Source: Buxus sempervirens (lineage: Eukaryota > Streptophyta > Magnoliopsida > Buxales > Buxaceae). Taken from it: a DNA stretch of 64,000 nt. The notes under the pieces were generated by a model. The model did not search any database and was not told the DNA's origin. It saw only the letters and a list, made by a program, of their open reading frames with translations. Numbering within the stretch: the stretch's first letter is position 1; each line of letters opens with the position of its first letter. The stretch covers positions 13,626,048 to 13,690,047 of the forward strand of contig OX387194.1 in NCBI GenBank assembly GCA_947561395.2. Direction: 5' to 3'. Both the position numbers and the translations under genes were made by a program. Below are positions 10,509 to 21,573 of this stretch, piece by piece.

Positions 10509-11514
10509 CGGAGCGCCATGTGTTCGTTTTAAATCCGATTCGAGTGATTTTTGTTTCTGGGCACTCCTTTATGAGTCTATTTTCAAATCCAATTGGTTTC
10601 ATAATTTTTTTGACTCCATTTGTATTATTAGTAACAGATTTACTCAGAACTGCTCATCAGTACTTTTCTGGGTAAATCTGTGATCTTCGGCGCCTGTTCG
10701 GGAGACCACCCAAGGCACATCCGAATGAATTTTTGTATGAGGCTAGTTTTGTTTGAAATATGGCCATACAGACTTCAATCACACCAAATTTCATGGATTT
10801 TTATGTAGTGGTATTTCTAGGTGATTTTCCAAACTTGCCTACTTGCCACTTTTGATTTTCTCCAGCAGCAACTCTAAAAGAGGCATAACTCTTAGAATTT
10901 CAACCGGATTTAATTGAAATTTTGCATGAGACTATTATTTACCATAATCTTTCAAATGGATTTGGTTTGGTTCAATTTAAAATTGGATTTGAATGATTTC
11001 AAGACAAATGGCATTACTTTTCACCGAATTTTCCGGATTTGATTCAACTTGGCTTTGTGCAATCTTTTGCTTTGATTTCCATCCTTTTGTGATATTCCAG
11101 AAATGATATTGACATAAGAGAGGATCTAGAATCCATTTGGATCTTCATGTGGAAAGATCATACATTTGTTCAAATCCTTTTTCAAGTTTTTTTCAATGAT
11201 TTTTAGCAAGCTTTCTCTTTCTTTTGCATGAACAAACACTTGGAAACCACCTTGTGTGGGTGAATGGGGGTGCCTAACACCTTCCCCCGTTCATAATCTA
11301 ATTCCCTTACCTATCTCTGGATTTGATTTTCAAGTAGGGTTATTTTTACTCTAGAATTTGTCTTTTAGCTATTTTTGCTTATCTTTGAATCTTTTGGTGT
11401 CCATTCACACCCGAAATTTGAATGGTGGCGACTCTCCCACTTTTTTACTTTGAGCCCCGTGTGTTGACGGAGGGATGATCATTCCGGTGATTTTTTCCCG
11501 TGTCTCACAGTCCC

Positions 11515-11868
11515 TGGAAGAACTGATTGTGAATATCAGGATAGAGGAGCAAGCTCAGATCAGGGAGAAGGCCCAAAAGCTCAATTCCTTAGTTCCAGTC
11601 AGCAAAGCCAACATGATTGAGGATGGTTCTAGGAAAAAGCAAAGGTGGGATTCTCAGAAATCTTGAAAACCGGAGTTTAAGAGAGACTCAAGGAAAAAAG
11701 GGAATTGCTTTGTCCGTAGCAAGCTAGGCCACCATGTTGCTCAATGTAGACACAAGAAATGCAAAGACAAACCTCAAGTTAATCTTATTAAGCCTGACAT
11801 TATTGTGGCTGTGATTTCAAAGGTTAATCTGATCAGTAACCCTAAGGAGTTGGTGGTGGACACTGTGA
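11515..11868 (+). pseudogene. Copia Gag continuation with damaged zinc knuckle
   Basis: Continues the Gag frame directly after the second GTCCC, with 'LEELIVNIRIEEQAQIREKA' and then a lysine-rich linker. A CCHC knuckle follows at about 11707-11750, read as CFVRSKLGHHVAQC, in which the second cysteine is replaced by arginine. An in-frame stop follows 'QRWDSQKS' (about 11664). The frame then runs into 'LVVD' at the protease start, where solo LTR B is inserted. This is a non-functional remnant. Confidence 0.88.
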
Positions 11869-12829
11869 GACATGGGAAATCAAATCAATGACTTCCTATC
11901 ATTACACGAGATTCAAAAGGAGTCGCCATCATTCTGTTTAGGTGTGAATGGACACCAAAAATATCAAATAAAACAAAACAAAACAAAACTAGAGTAAAAA
12001 TAACTCTGCTTCAAAATAAACAAAACAAACCAGAGATGGGTAAGGGGATAAGGTTATGAATAAGGGAAGGTGTTAGGCACTCCTATGCATCCACACAAGG
12101 TGGTTGCCAGGTATTGTTCATGTTTGAAAAAGGCTTGCTACTGAACTTAATACAAAAGAACATGAAAAGAATAGAAAGTATATGGTTTTATCATACAAAT
12201 AGCCCGATTAATTCAGAACCTTACCTTCAATATGATCACACCATTCCTAGGGTTTCATGATTGAAATAAAATTGAGATAAAAAATCAAAGGAAACCAACC
12301 TAAAGTAAAACCTAGAAAATTAGCTTTAGGCTAAATCATTAAAATGTTGAAAAATCAAGTTGAAATTTTTTGATTAAAACATTGAGGAATAAAGTTTTAG
12401 GGTACAAATCTGATCCAGATCTTTCATTAGTTGAGAAATAGAACTCAAATCAACCCATGTTGATGAAAAAAACATCAAAAGGAAGAGTTTAGACCATAGG
12501 ATCCTCTCTTCAAGATTAAAACAACTTCAAAATCACCTCACAAAACCCTAGAGGTTACTTTAAAGCTTCTGATTTCAGATCTATCATATAGATCATGATA
12601 GATTCAGAATCCTAGCCAAATATAACTGAAATCAAGAAAACAATGATATAGGTGCAATGGTGTGCAAAAAACCAAAACTGTAGGAGGAAAGGGGGATCTT
12701 ATGCTATAAACAGCATGGATTCGTAGGATTCCTCCAGATTCAGAATAAAACATTTAAAACATGAACAGGGTAATAAAAGAAACCACATATTACAGATTAC
12801 AGCACATAGGGGTCTATCCTATGGATCCA

Positions 12830-13070
12830 TCTGTTCTCTTTTCCCCTAGCTCTCTCTTTACGTTTTACGGCTAGAGACGAGTCTTGAGGTACTTAGAGAT
12901 AGGTTTGGGAATACAAACACAATCAAATGGCCTTATTCTACTAAAAAGAGAAAAACATATTATAGGTTCTATTCTAAGGATCCATCTATTTTCTTTTCCC
13001 TTAGCTCTCTCTTCACGTTTTACGGCTAGAGAGGAGTCTTAAGGTACTTGGAGATAGGTTTGGGGATACA
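12830..13070. repeat. Tandem duplication inside LTR B
   Basis: Two copies of a roughly 150-bp unit containing 'ctctctcttcacgttttacggctagaga'-type sequence. The same duplication occurs in LTR C (about 61590-61840), so it predates their separation. Confidence 0.8.
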
Positions 13071-13466
13071 GACATAAACTAGGCCTTATTAGACAAAAAT
13101 GGAGAAGATCAGACTATCTTTAGAATTAAAAATAGAAAATAAAAGAGAAAAGGGACTTACCTGGATTGAGAAAGTAGAGAGGCAGGGGTTCCCTTCTTCA
13201 CTTGGAGCTCTTCAAGCTTCAGATTCTCAGCCATTTGCTTGAGGAGAGGCCCTCTATTTATAGGCAAACCCAGGGGCATGGTTGGTCCCAAGGGTATGCC
13301 AAAATAAGGTTTCATAATGTTCCAATTAAGTTTCAAAGCATGAGTTGAGGTAAATCAGTCAAACAACAGAGGGTGAAAAAGGGGATTCGGATCTCCCAGA
13401 GAGAGGTTTGAATATAAATAAGGCTCAGAAATAAAAAAAATGACGAATTTGCACAAAAAAGCCTGC

Positions 13467-13571
13467 GACTGCATACATAATGCGGTTGTGCCTTAACCGC
13501 ATTAATAATGCAGTCACGGCATGACTGCATATAAAATGCGGTCACCACCAGACCGCATTACTAATGCGGTC
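13467..13571. repeat. 28-bp-phased palindrome array in LTR B (4 units)
   Basis: Units start at 13467, 13495, 13523 and 13551, exactly 28 bp apart. The last has perfect 10-bp arms (GACCGCATTA/TAATGCGGTC). In element orientation the array starts 103 nt from the LTR 5' end. Confidence 0.95.
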
Positions 13572-13674
13572 AAAACAGGTTTGATCAATTTTTACACTTT
13601 TTGACCTGTTTCAAATCTCAATTAAATATTTTTCCTTATTTTCTCATCTTGTAGTGTAATTTGGGGCGTTTATA

Positions 13675-13908
13675 GACACAGGTGCCACCAAGCATATCTG
13701 TAGAGAATGTACTATGCTCATGTACTACCAGCCCGTGGGAGAGGGTGAGTAGGTGTACTTGGCTGATTCTCGCACTTCTCCAGTTGCTGGAAAGGGAAAT
13801 GTGAAAATCAAGCTCACTTCTGGGAAGCAGTTGGCTTTGAATGATGTGTTGCATGTACCAGGCATCTAAAGGAATCTAGTGTCAAGGTACTTGTTGAACA
13901 AGGTTGGG
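13675..13908 (+). pseudogene. Copia protease fragment
   Basis: The frame resumes after LTR B. With the residues before the insertion it encodes the aspartic protease active-site region (VVDTGATKHI). 'VYLADSRTSPVAGKGNVKIK' and 'LNDVLHVPG' follow, the usual copia protease order. In-frame stops occur after 'GEGE' and 'VPGI'. The homology ends at about 13908, where unrelated dispersed repeat begins, so integrase and reverse transcriptase are absent. Confidence 0.9.
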
Positions 13909-14344
13909 ATTAGAAAACAACAAACCTTATAAATGTATTACTTTTATTAGCAAATACGAATAATTGTTTTATTTATATGTTTTTGTGACATTTTAATGGC
14001 TAGGATTACGAAAGGAGATTTTCTTTAATTTATATCTTTGAAGTTAATGTCTCTAGAATTAATGTTCTTCTATTTCATTCATGAAAAAATTAACGATTTT
14101 TTTTTTTAAAGTATAGAAAAATGTATCCAAGTATTTTCTTTTTCTAGTTAACACCGTTAGAGATGACAACGGGTCGGGCTGGTTTATGGTGGGTTTTGGT
14201 GAACCCAAACCTGCCCCCTAGAAGTTTAGCCAATACCAAACCCTAACATGCCCCTATTAAAATAATAATTTAATATATGATACATACTAAAATAATATTT
14301 TAAACATATAAAAAATAATAATTTAATGTACTAAGGTAGGGTTA
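13909..14344. repeat. Dispersed AT-rich repeat and hAT-like end
   Basis: Related to 17625-18120 (same orientation) and, in part, to 44755-44840 (inverted). It includes 'gatgacaacgggtcggg...gaacccaaacctgccccctagaagtttagccaata', typical of terminal sequence of small plant hAT-like elements. No coding capacity. Confidence 0.6.
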
Positions 14345-16640
14345 GGGGCGGCACAATACCAAACCATAATCATTAGGGGTGGGTGGGGCGCCCCATGCAT
14401 TGATAAGTTAGGGGGGGGGGGGGAGATGCTAGATATATAACAGGGAAGGGATGAGATATATTATCTGCACTTTTTTCTTGCATTTAAGGGAGATACTGCT
14501 TGATTTTTTTCAAAAAGAAAAAGCTTAAATGCATTCTAGCGACTTGCTATTAGTAATGGCTCATGTAGTTGAGCTCAATGGGTCCAAATTAAAGTTTGGA
14601 TACACATCTGCATATCCAAAGAAGAGCAATATAGAGGCATTGAAGGAGATATTTGTAGTTGCATCTGGAAGATTGAGATTGAAGGCAACCAAACTTTCGA
14701 CGATAATCAATACCATCGTACTTTGCATTAGATAGAAGCTGATCCCACGGTGGGGAGATGATACTTTTAACACTCAGCCAAAAGGAGTTCATCAACTTTT
14801 CACAAGTTCAGAGTTTTATTTGGCTCGATGCAATTGTCTGTGAATAGGGGTGGCAATCAGTCGAATACGGATAAGATATATGTATATTCATATTTGAATC
14901 CGAATTTTATCGGATCTTAGATTTCGGATCCGTATTCGAACCACGGATCTAAATCCTATATTTGAATTTGCCAATTTCGGTTTCGGATCGGATTCGGATC
15001 GAATTCGGATATATATCCCAATCATTGCTAGCCCTACTCAGAGAGGGATTTAAATGAGAAATGGGTTTGAACTTCAAATTTGAAGCACCACGCAACAGTG
15101 GATATTGAGCGACTGACAAAAAAAATCGTACCCCAGAACTTAGAACAACCGGCCTATTTTGGACAATGGAATTTCAGAGCAAAAAAGGTTTCAAAATAGG
15201 GTGTTTTGGAATTGGTTCTTTAAGTGGGTTTGCAGGTACCAGTCGCTAGAGGGTGACAGCGACAAAGAGGATAGAAAGTTTAGATTTAGGGCAAATCGTT
15301 CTCTAAAAGGTTTTTGGTTTTAGTTATGATGGTTCAACCGTAGTTTATAAATGGTCTACATTCTAACCAATGTCTACTCTGGGTTTATGTAAAAGATATA
15401 TATGATTTCGGTCGGATCTTATTCGGATCAGATATATGTATATTCGTATTTGAATCCGAATTTTTTCGGATCTTAGATTTCATATCTGTATTCGAACTAC
15501 GGATCTTAGATTTCGGATCAGATTCGCCAATTTCGGATCGGATTCGGATCGAATTCGGATATATATCCGACCCATTGCTAGCCCTATCTGTGAATCCATA
15601 GCGGCGCCCATGAAGGTATTATGATCATTAATTACCTTCAATCTCAGTCTTTCGGATGCAACTACAAAATATCTCCTTCAATACCTCCATATCGCTCTTC
15701 CTTGGACATGCAGATTTGTATGCAGCAGAAGCAATGGAAATGTTTCCAAACTTTAATTTGGACCCATTGAGTTCAACTCCATGAGCCGTACATTAGAGGG
15801 ATCAGACTCCTGTAAGTCGCGACAGTTCGGGGCATTTGGCAAATACAGAATTTGAGTCAGTGGGTTCTTAAGTCTTTGGTTTGGTTTTTTGGTTTTAAAA
15901 ATGTAGAACTAAATTAAAGGCCTCGGTAAACCGAACCGAACTGAAAATCGAACAAAATATCCTAAACTTAAAACTGAACCGAACCGAACCGAAATATATA
16001 ATATTATATATAAAATATATAATAGATATAATTTATATAATAATATTCAACTTATTAAATGACATTAACTCATAAGTCTTTACTTTTTAGGTTTACTCTT
16101 CTAAGTCTTTTAATGGTTTCAAAGTTCCAACAATAAATGTTTTATCATGTTTTACTATGTGAATATCAAGTTTTTATATTTAAAATACTTTATTTGAATA
16201 AATTACGGGTTTTACCATGTGATCGGTTTGGTTTTCCATATATGATCTGTTCAGTTACGGGTTTTTCATATATGATCGGTTTGGTTTAGATACTCTGGTT
16301 CCACGGTCGGTTCGGTTTGGTTTTAGGTCTACCATCAATAACCTCCATTTGGTCTTGGGCTAAGACTAACCCGCACCAAACTGCACCGAATTGCAGCCCT
16401 ACCCTCTACTGGTATAAGCAAAGCATGGTTGATTGATTGAGAAATTAGGAAGTCCCCGGAACATGTTATTAGTTCTCTAATGGCCAAATCAAAAATTCCC
16501 AACTATAAAAGCCTGCCGCTAACACCCATTTTGAAAACTCTTAGCGCTCGGCTCTAAGAAATCAAGAAGCTTTGTAGACCCAATTTGTTCTCTCTTTCCA
16601 GATATCCAAGGAAACCTCAGCACTTTGAGTCTGGTAACCC
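14345..16640 (+). repeat. Dispersed segment D1 with internal inverted repeat
   Basis: Inverted relative of D2 (about 43100-44520), with which it shares nearly every block in reverse order. It contains an inverted repeat of about 150-190 bp (14550-14735 against 15640-15790). Its spacer is interrupted by the hAT-like element 14845-15586. The right part (15880-16400) is rich in 'accgaaccgaac', and 16470-16630 has a TATA-like and splice-donor-like stretch repeated at about 52880-53320. Short open frames in the arms resemble no family I recognise. Confidence 0.75.
14845..15586. mobile_element. Non-autonomous hAT-like element (742 bp)
   Basis: The ends are TAGGGGTGGCAA (14845) and TTGCTAGCCCTA (15586), imperfect inverted repeats. 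The 8-bp target duplication TCTGTGAA is intact at 14837-14844 and 15587-15594. D2 keeps the unoccupied site with a single copy (44051-44058, inverted). Inside, an approximately 190-bp module rich in 'ggatc/ggattcgga' occurs twice (14850-15033 and 15405-15586). No transposase is encoded. Confidence 0.9.
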
Positions 16641-17196
16641 CTCTCTCTCTATCTCTAACTCCATGTTTGGACTTTCAAGTATCCTATGAGTTCTAATTTC
16701 TATTTCTTCACTGATTCAATGTGATATAGTTGAAGATTTCTTTGTAATTTCGTTGAATTCTTGTTATTGATTTCCTTATTAGCGCTGTCTCTTCAATGAA
16801 ATCTCAAAAAATATTGGTTTCCTTTCGGGTTTTATTGTGAGTTCTTTATGCTGTTTTGCTTTCTGGAAATGTTTTTTGCAAAATTCTCACAAATTTTCTT
16901 CTAATCTTTGTTTTAGAAAAAAAAAAAAGGAAAAAGGTTTATGTGAGTACAGCATATTTATATCTATAATTTTATACTTTTTTCCATCGAATTCTGGTTG
17001 GTTTTTGCCATCTGGATTTCTTTCTTCGACTTCCACAAGTGTTAATATAATACGGAAGAATCCATATTTATATTCGAATTTAACCAGATCTGAAAATTGG
17101 AATCCATATTTAGTTCGTCAGTTAAGACTCGGATTTCATATTCGAAAATTCAGATCGGAATACAGATCTAAAATCTAATCCATTGATATCGTTGAA

Positions 17197-17253
<57 letters not shown>

Positions 17254-18355
17254 GAAAACATTAGATGATATTGATTATTATCTATATTATTATTAAAGTA
17301 TATTATTATTAAAGAAAAGAGGGGGAAATATTCTTTGATTCTGGCCTGCCCCCGCCGTTTTTTTTTTCCAAACTTTGTCTTCCACAAACAAAACTATGCC
17401 ATCATATAACTACCAAAACTACCTCTCCTTCCACTCTTTAGGTTTAAACTGTGGACAGTTGCAACTCTTCCCTCCCCTATGTGTAGTTATGCACATGCAT
17501 CCTATTAGTAGTTATTAAATAAACATATATTTATGGTTTAACATTGTATTAAAAATGAAGAATTTTAGAAATATTTATTTTTTTAGAAAACAAAAATAGT
17601 TTCTTTTTCATAGTAGGATAAAATGGAAAACGGCAAACCTTATAAATTTATTATTTTTATTAGAAAATAATAATAATTGTTTTATTTATATTTTTTGTGA
17701 CATTTTAATGGATAGGATTACATAAAGAGATTTTGTCTAATTTGTATATTTTTGAATTTAATGCCTCTAAATGCTTTTCTATTTCATTTATGAAAAATTT
17801 ATGATTTTTTTATTTTTCGATCTAAGAATTCTAGTAGCGTTAGGAATAGTAACGTGGTGGTTTTTGATGAACCCAAACCCGCCCCTATAGAAGTTTAGCC
17901 AATATCAAACCCTAGCCCACCCCCCACCCCCTTATCATGTTGGTAACAGGGGTGAGACTAGTTTGACTTGACAACATTAAAAGATGAAAAAATAAATGTT
18001 TTTAAATGGAATATATTAATTAAAACATTTTTATCTATTAAATATGTATTTCTTAACATATGATATATAGAAAATAATATTTTAAATATATAAAATAAAT
18101 AATTTAATAGGCTACGGTCGGGTTTTGGGTAGGGTTAGGGCAGGGTGGGGCAACTTACCCGTTTAACCAGTCCCATCGCCATCCCTAAATACCGTTTTGA
18201 GTTTACCTTTTGGGTTTTTTTAAGGGCCCGGCAACTAGCAGTTGTGTATGCTTCGCATGTCAGCATAGGAATCAGCAGTTTGATGCCCAATTGTGCTCGC
18301 ATGCGGGCCAACACGTTACGGCCCGTTTGAGCTAGACATCTATGTTGGGCTGTGC
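16641..18355. other. AT-rich non-genic stretch
   Basis: No supported gene. It contains a TA microsatellite (about 17202-17250), a Helitron-like end motif at 17281-17400 ('ttattaaagaaaagaggg' and 'attctggc') repeated at 40785-40860 and 41985-42070, and a copy (17625-18120) of the repeat at 13909-14344. Confidence 0.6.
17202..17250. repeat. (TA)n microsatellite
   Basis: A TA dinucleotide run of about 49 bp. Confidence 0.95.
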
Positions 18356-18363
18356 CTACACAG

Positions 18364-21300
18364 TAGGGATGGGTGGCGGGCCGGCCCGGCACGCCTGAGG
18401 CGTGCTCGGGCGGGCTGAGGGACTGACGTGCCGCGGGCCTGGCGGGCCACGGCATGCCAGGCTCGTTTGCCCATTACACCAGCCCGGCGGGCCGGCGGGC
18501 CAATTAATTTAAATTTTTTAAAAAAACTTTAAAAAATCCCAAAAAATTTCTGTAATATACTTTTATTGTTCACAAAATTGTCTTACACATATTGAGATAA
18601 ATTTTGCTCAAAAAAATATAAATTCATTAATTATCACAAGTACACTTACAACTTTGCAAAAATTACATAATTACTTGAACAAATAATACTGCATCACTAT
18701 AGTATAAGCACATCCCAATTAGGTTGGCACCCACTCATCTATCTATCATTTGCAGTTTAAAAGAAACAAAAAAAAAAAAAGAGAAAGTACAATTCCTATA
18801 CTTTGATTACAAAAATTATATCAAAACTTATACTACTCTGGTTGACTAAAATCAATATTCAAATCATCAAAGTCTCCAGCAAGTTGATCATCTTCATATT
18901 CCTGTTCTCTCAGTTCTGCCCTTAACCAATCTGTAAGACTGACACATGCTTGCACCATCTCCGGCGTTAATCTGCTCCTGTAATCATCCACGATTCGTCC
19001 ACCTGCGCTAAAAGCTGATTCCGATGCAACTGTGGACACCGGAACCGTTAGTAGATCACGTGCCATGGCGGAAAGTACAGGATAATTAACCTGATTTTGC
19101 TTCCACCATGTCAAAATGTTAAAAGCATTATGCTCTTCTATGGTATTGAAACTCATTGGGGGGCTTTCTAAGAAAATCATTAATTCAGATGATCCCCCAC
19201 TACTAGATGCTGGTTGTTTTCTCTTTCTTCTCCCACTTAAAAAATTCCAAGGGGAATTATCTGATAGTGTTTGTTGGGTTCGCGTATGACCTTGTATACT
19301 ACTACTAGTATCGTATTCACAAAAAAGTCTTTCTAATAGATTTCTTATTTTACTTATATCTATTTGAAAAGTAGAATTCATATTCTTATTTATTCCATCT
19401 ATCAAGTCTTCAACTCCTAATTTAACCCTAGGGTCTATTGTAGTAGTTAAACAATATAAATTAGGCATCTCTTGCCAATATTTTAAAATTTTAGTTTCCA
19501 TTGCAGGGATAATTTCCTTAGCAATTGGTACATTTCTATATTGTTTAAAACAAATACTTATTTGATATAAACAAGTTATAATACTTGAGGATGTTGGGTA
19601 ATAAACTACTGATAAATACCTTGTTGCATCATAAAAAACTTTTAAAAAATCTCTAAAAATTTCGGCTATTTGCCAATCAAGATCCTCTAAGTCACTTTCA
19701 GGCATTTTACTTTTATAAAATATTGTAATTTCTTGTTTTAATCCTAGTGCAGCTTCTAGCATTAAATATGTTGAGTTCCACCTATGTTCAACATCTAGGG
19801 TAATTTTTTAATATTGCTTTCCTAAAGTTTCACAATAATATTTAAATTCTCTAGCGGGTGTGCTAGATTGTTTTATAAATCTTATTGCATCTCTAATATT
19901 TATTAAATGATATTGAACAATTTTTAATCCATCTTGCACAACTAAATTAAGAATATGACAAGCACACCTAACATGAAATAAACTTCCATCTATATTTAAG
20001 TTTAATTGTTGTCTTAATATTCCTACTGCAACATTATTAGCACTTGCATTATCAAGTGCTAGAGCCATTATTTTATTGTGTATTTTATAATTTCTTAGAT
20101 TTCTACTTATAGCATTTGATATATTTATTCCAGTATGGCTAGCATCTAATGGTTCAAAAGTTATTATTCTTTTTTCCATATTCCAATTTTCATCAATATA
20201 ATGTGCAGTTATAGCTAAATAACTTATTTGTTGTCTACTTGTCCAAATATCTGAGGTTAAAGCTATCTTACAAGTACTGTTTGACAAAGTTTCTATTAAT
20301 GCAGTTTTCATTTTTCCATATAATTTTATAGCATCCTTTCTTAAAGTGTGGCGTGAAAAAGGTTTAAATTGTGTTGCTAAATATTTAGTTATTAAACGGT
20401 GAAATCTTTTAGAATCTATTAATCTAAAGGGTAATTCTTCTTGAATTACCCACTTTACCATTTCAAGCCTAGTTCCTTCTTGATTAAAAATAAAATTACT
20501 CATAGCAACACTACTAGTAGAAATTTGGGTTTGCCTAGGGTCAATTTGGCCATGTTTTGGAAAGCATTTCTGCAAATGCCGGTTCAAGTGGCCTGTAAAC
20601 ACCTTTGCCTTTACAACTAAAATGTTTTTTGCAATGGTTACACACTGCCTTCTCTTCAGTCCCTACACTTTCAATTGTAAAATTAAGCCAAACACCGGAG
20701 GTTCTACTCCTCTTGGTGCTCCTAGGTGGTAGAGAAGACGATCCCATATCTTGTGAAGGTAATTCTGTTTCAAGATCTTGGATGGGAGGATCATTATATT
20801 GGGGTTGGGTTATATCATCAGAAAATACTGGGTCAGAAAGGGGTCTAAGATATTCCCTTTCTTCAGTGTCAAAAAACATAGGATACCTAGGGTCCATTAA
20901 CAAATTTTTGGAAAAAAAAATTCTTAATAAATAATATTATAATAAATATTTGGTGATACTAATTTATAAGAAAAGTAGAAGGAGAGACTTACTTATAATA
21001 ATAATATTTATACTAATTTTAAAATCGGAAAATTAAATAGAAGAATACCTCTTTAGAATGAATCTTGAACTTTGCAATTGAAGCTTTCAACCTCCAAAGT
21101 CCAATTTCCCACTTTTAATGCTTGAACAATTAGAAGAGATCGAATATCACCAATTTCCAATTACAACAATTAGAGCAAAGAAACTATTTGATAATCAATT
21201 AGAAGAGAGTAGGAGATTGTAGAAGTGGTGTGGTTTGGAGTGGGAAAGGGAGTGGCTATTTATAGAAAATTAAAAGTGGCATTTTACCACCTCTACCCTT

Positions 21301-21565
21301 CAATATGACTGTTATTTTGTAGTTGGAAGGGTAGAAAAGGTCTTTTAATCATCAATTACAATTATAGCCCCCCAATATAGCTGTTATATGGCTGTTGGGG
21401 GGGTAAAATGGGCATGTGGCTAAAAGCCACTTTTATGGAGGGAAAAGAGTTGGCTAGCTCTCTGGCGGGTCGGCCCGCGTGCCCAGGATGGCACGCGGGC
21501 CGCGTGCCACGTGCCCTGGCGGGCCGTGCCGTGCTCGGGTCGGCACGGCCCGTTGCTCATGCCTA
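18364..21565 (-). mobile_element. hAT transposon, complete ends (3,202 bp)
   Basis: The 8-bp target duplication CTACACAG is perfect at 18356-18363 and 21566-21573. The ends TAGGGATG and CATGCCTA are short imperfect inverted repeats. Subterminal regions (18376-18500, 21465-21555) are strongly GC-rich, with repeated GGCCCG/GGCACG words that contrast with the AT-rich interior. The transposase is read from the minus strand. Perfect duplication plus few disabling changes suggests a fairly recent insertion. Confidence 0.95.
18833..20903 (-). pseudogene. hAT transposase (BED zinc finger, RNase-H-like core, hATC), broken
   Basis: Three frames join in order on the minus strand. (1) 20903-20541: an acidic N-terminus, then a BED zinc finger begun by 'CNHCKKHFSCKGKG' and completed in the next frame by 'GHLNRHLQKC'. 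(2) 20602-19808: the RNase-H-like region, with 'LTSDIWTSRQQISYLAITAH' and 'RCACHILNLVVQDGLK'. (3) 19762-18833: a helical region ending in the hATC dimerisation domain, with 'ASESAFSAGGRIVDDYRSRL' and 'LTDWLRAE'. Frames 1 and 2 are separated by a frameshift inside the BED finger (about 20585). Frames 2 and 3 share one frame and are split by a single TAA just before the family motif 'RWNSTYLMLEAAL'. Hence two lesions in about 690 codons. It would have cut and pasted elements sharing these ends. Confidence 0.93.
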
Positions 21566-21573
21566 CTACACAG

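Larger units (their letters stand above)
9170..11509 (+). mobile_element. Solo LTR A (2,340 bp, target duplication GTCCC)
   Basis: Runs from TGTAGACACC (9170) to GTCTCACA (11509). The host 5-mer GTCCC occurs at 9165-9169 and 11510-11514. No internal sequence is present, so it is a solo LTR left by LTR-LTR recombination. Internal landmarks are a 4x39-bp palindrome array (9272-9413), a TATA box TATAAATAG (9580-9588, 410 nt from the start), a splice-donor-like CCAG/GTAAG (about 9691-9698), a hairpin (10455-10508) and a TGGCGACTC motif (11426-11434). It belongs to the same family as LTR B, LTR C and the partial LTR at 6202-7248. Confidence 0.95.
11874..13674 (-). mobile_element. Solo LTR B (1,801 bp, target duplication GACAC)
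   Basis: A minus-strand LTR. The plus strand starts TGTGAGACA (11874) and ends GGGGCGTTTATA (13674), a mutated form of the family end GTGTCTACA. The host 5-mer GACAC is present at 11869-11873 and 13675-13679. It carries a 4x28-bp palindrome array (13467-13571), a TATA box (13254-13262, 412 nt from its 5' end), a splice-donor-like CCAG/GTAAG (about 13157-13165, minus), a roughly 150-bp tandem duplication around 12836-13065 with the motif CGTTTTACGG, and a GAGTCGCCA core (11920-11928). Confidence 0.95.

Noticed and set aside
14408..14422. Poly-G run as a possible G-quadruplex
   Set aside because: A simple homopolymer, also seen at 53290-53300 in a related repeat. Nothing supports function.
16837..17178. 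Plus-strand frame of 113 codons
   Set aside because: AT-rich dispersed-repeat sequence with poly-A-derived lysines and no domain.
20605..20934. Plus-strand frame of about 109 codons
   Set aside because: Antisense shadow of the hAT transposase N-terminus.
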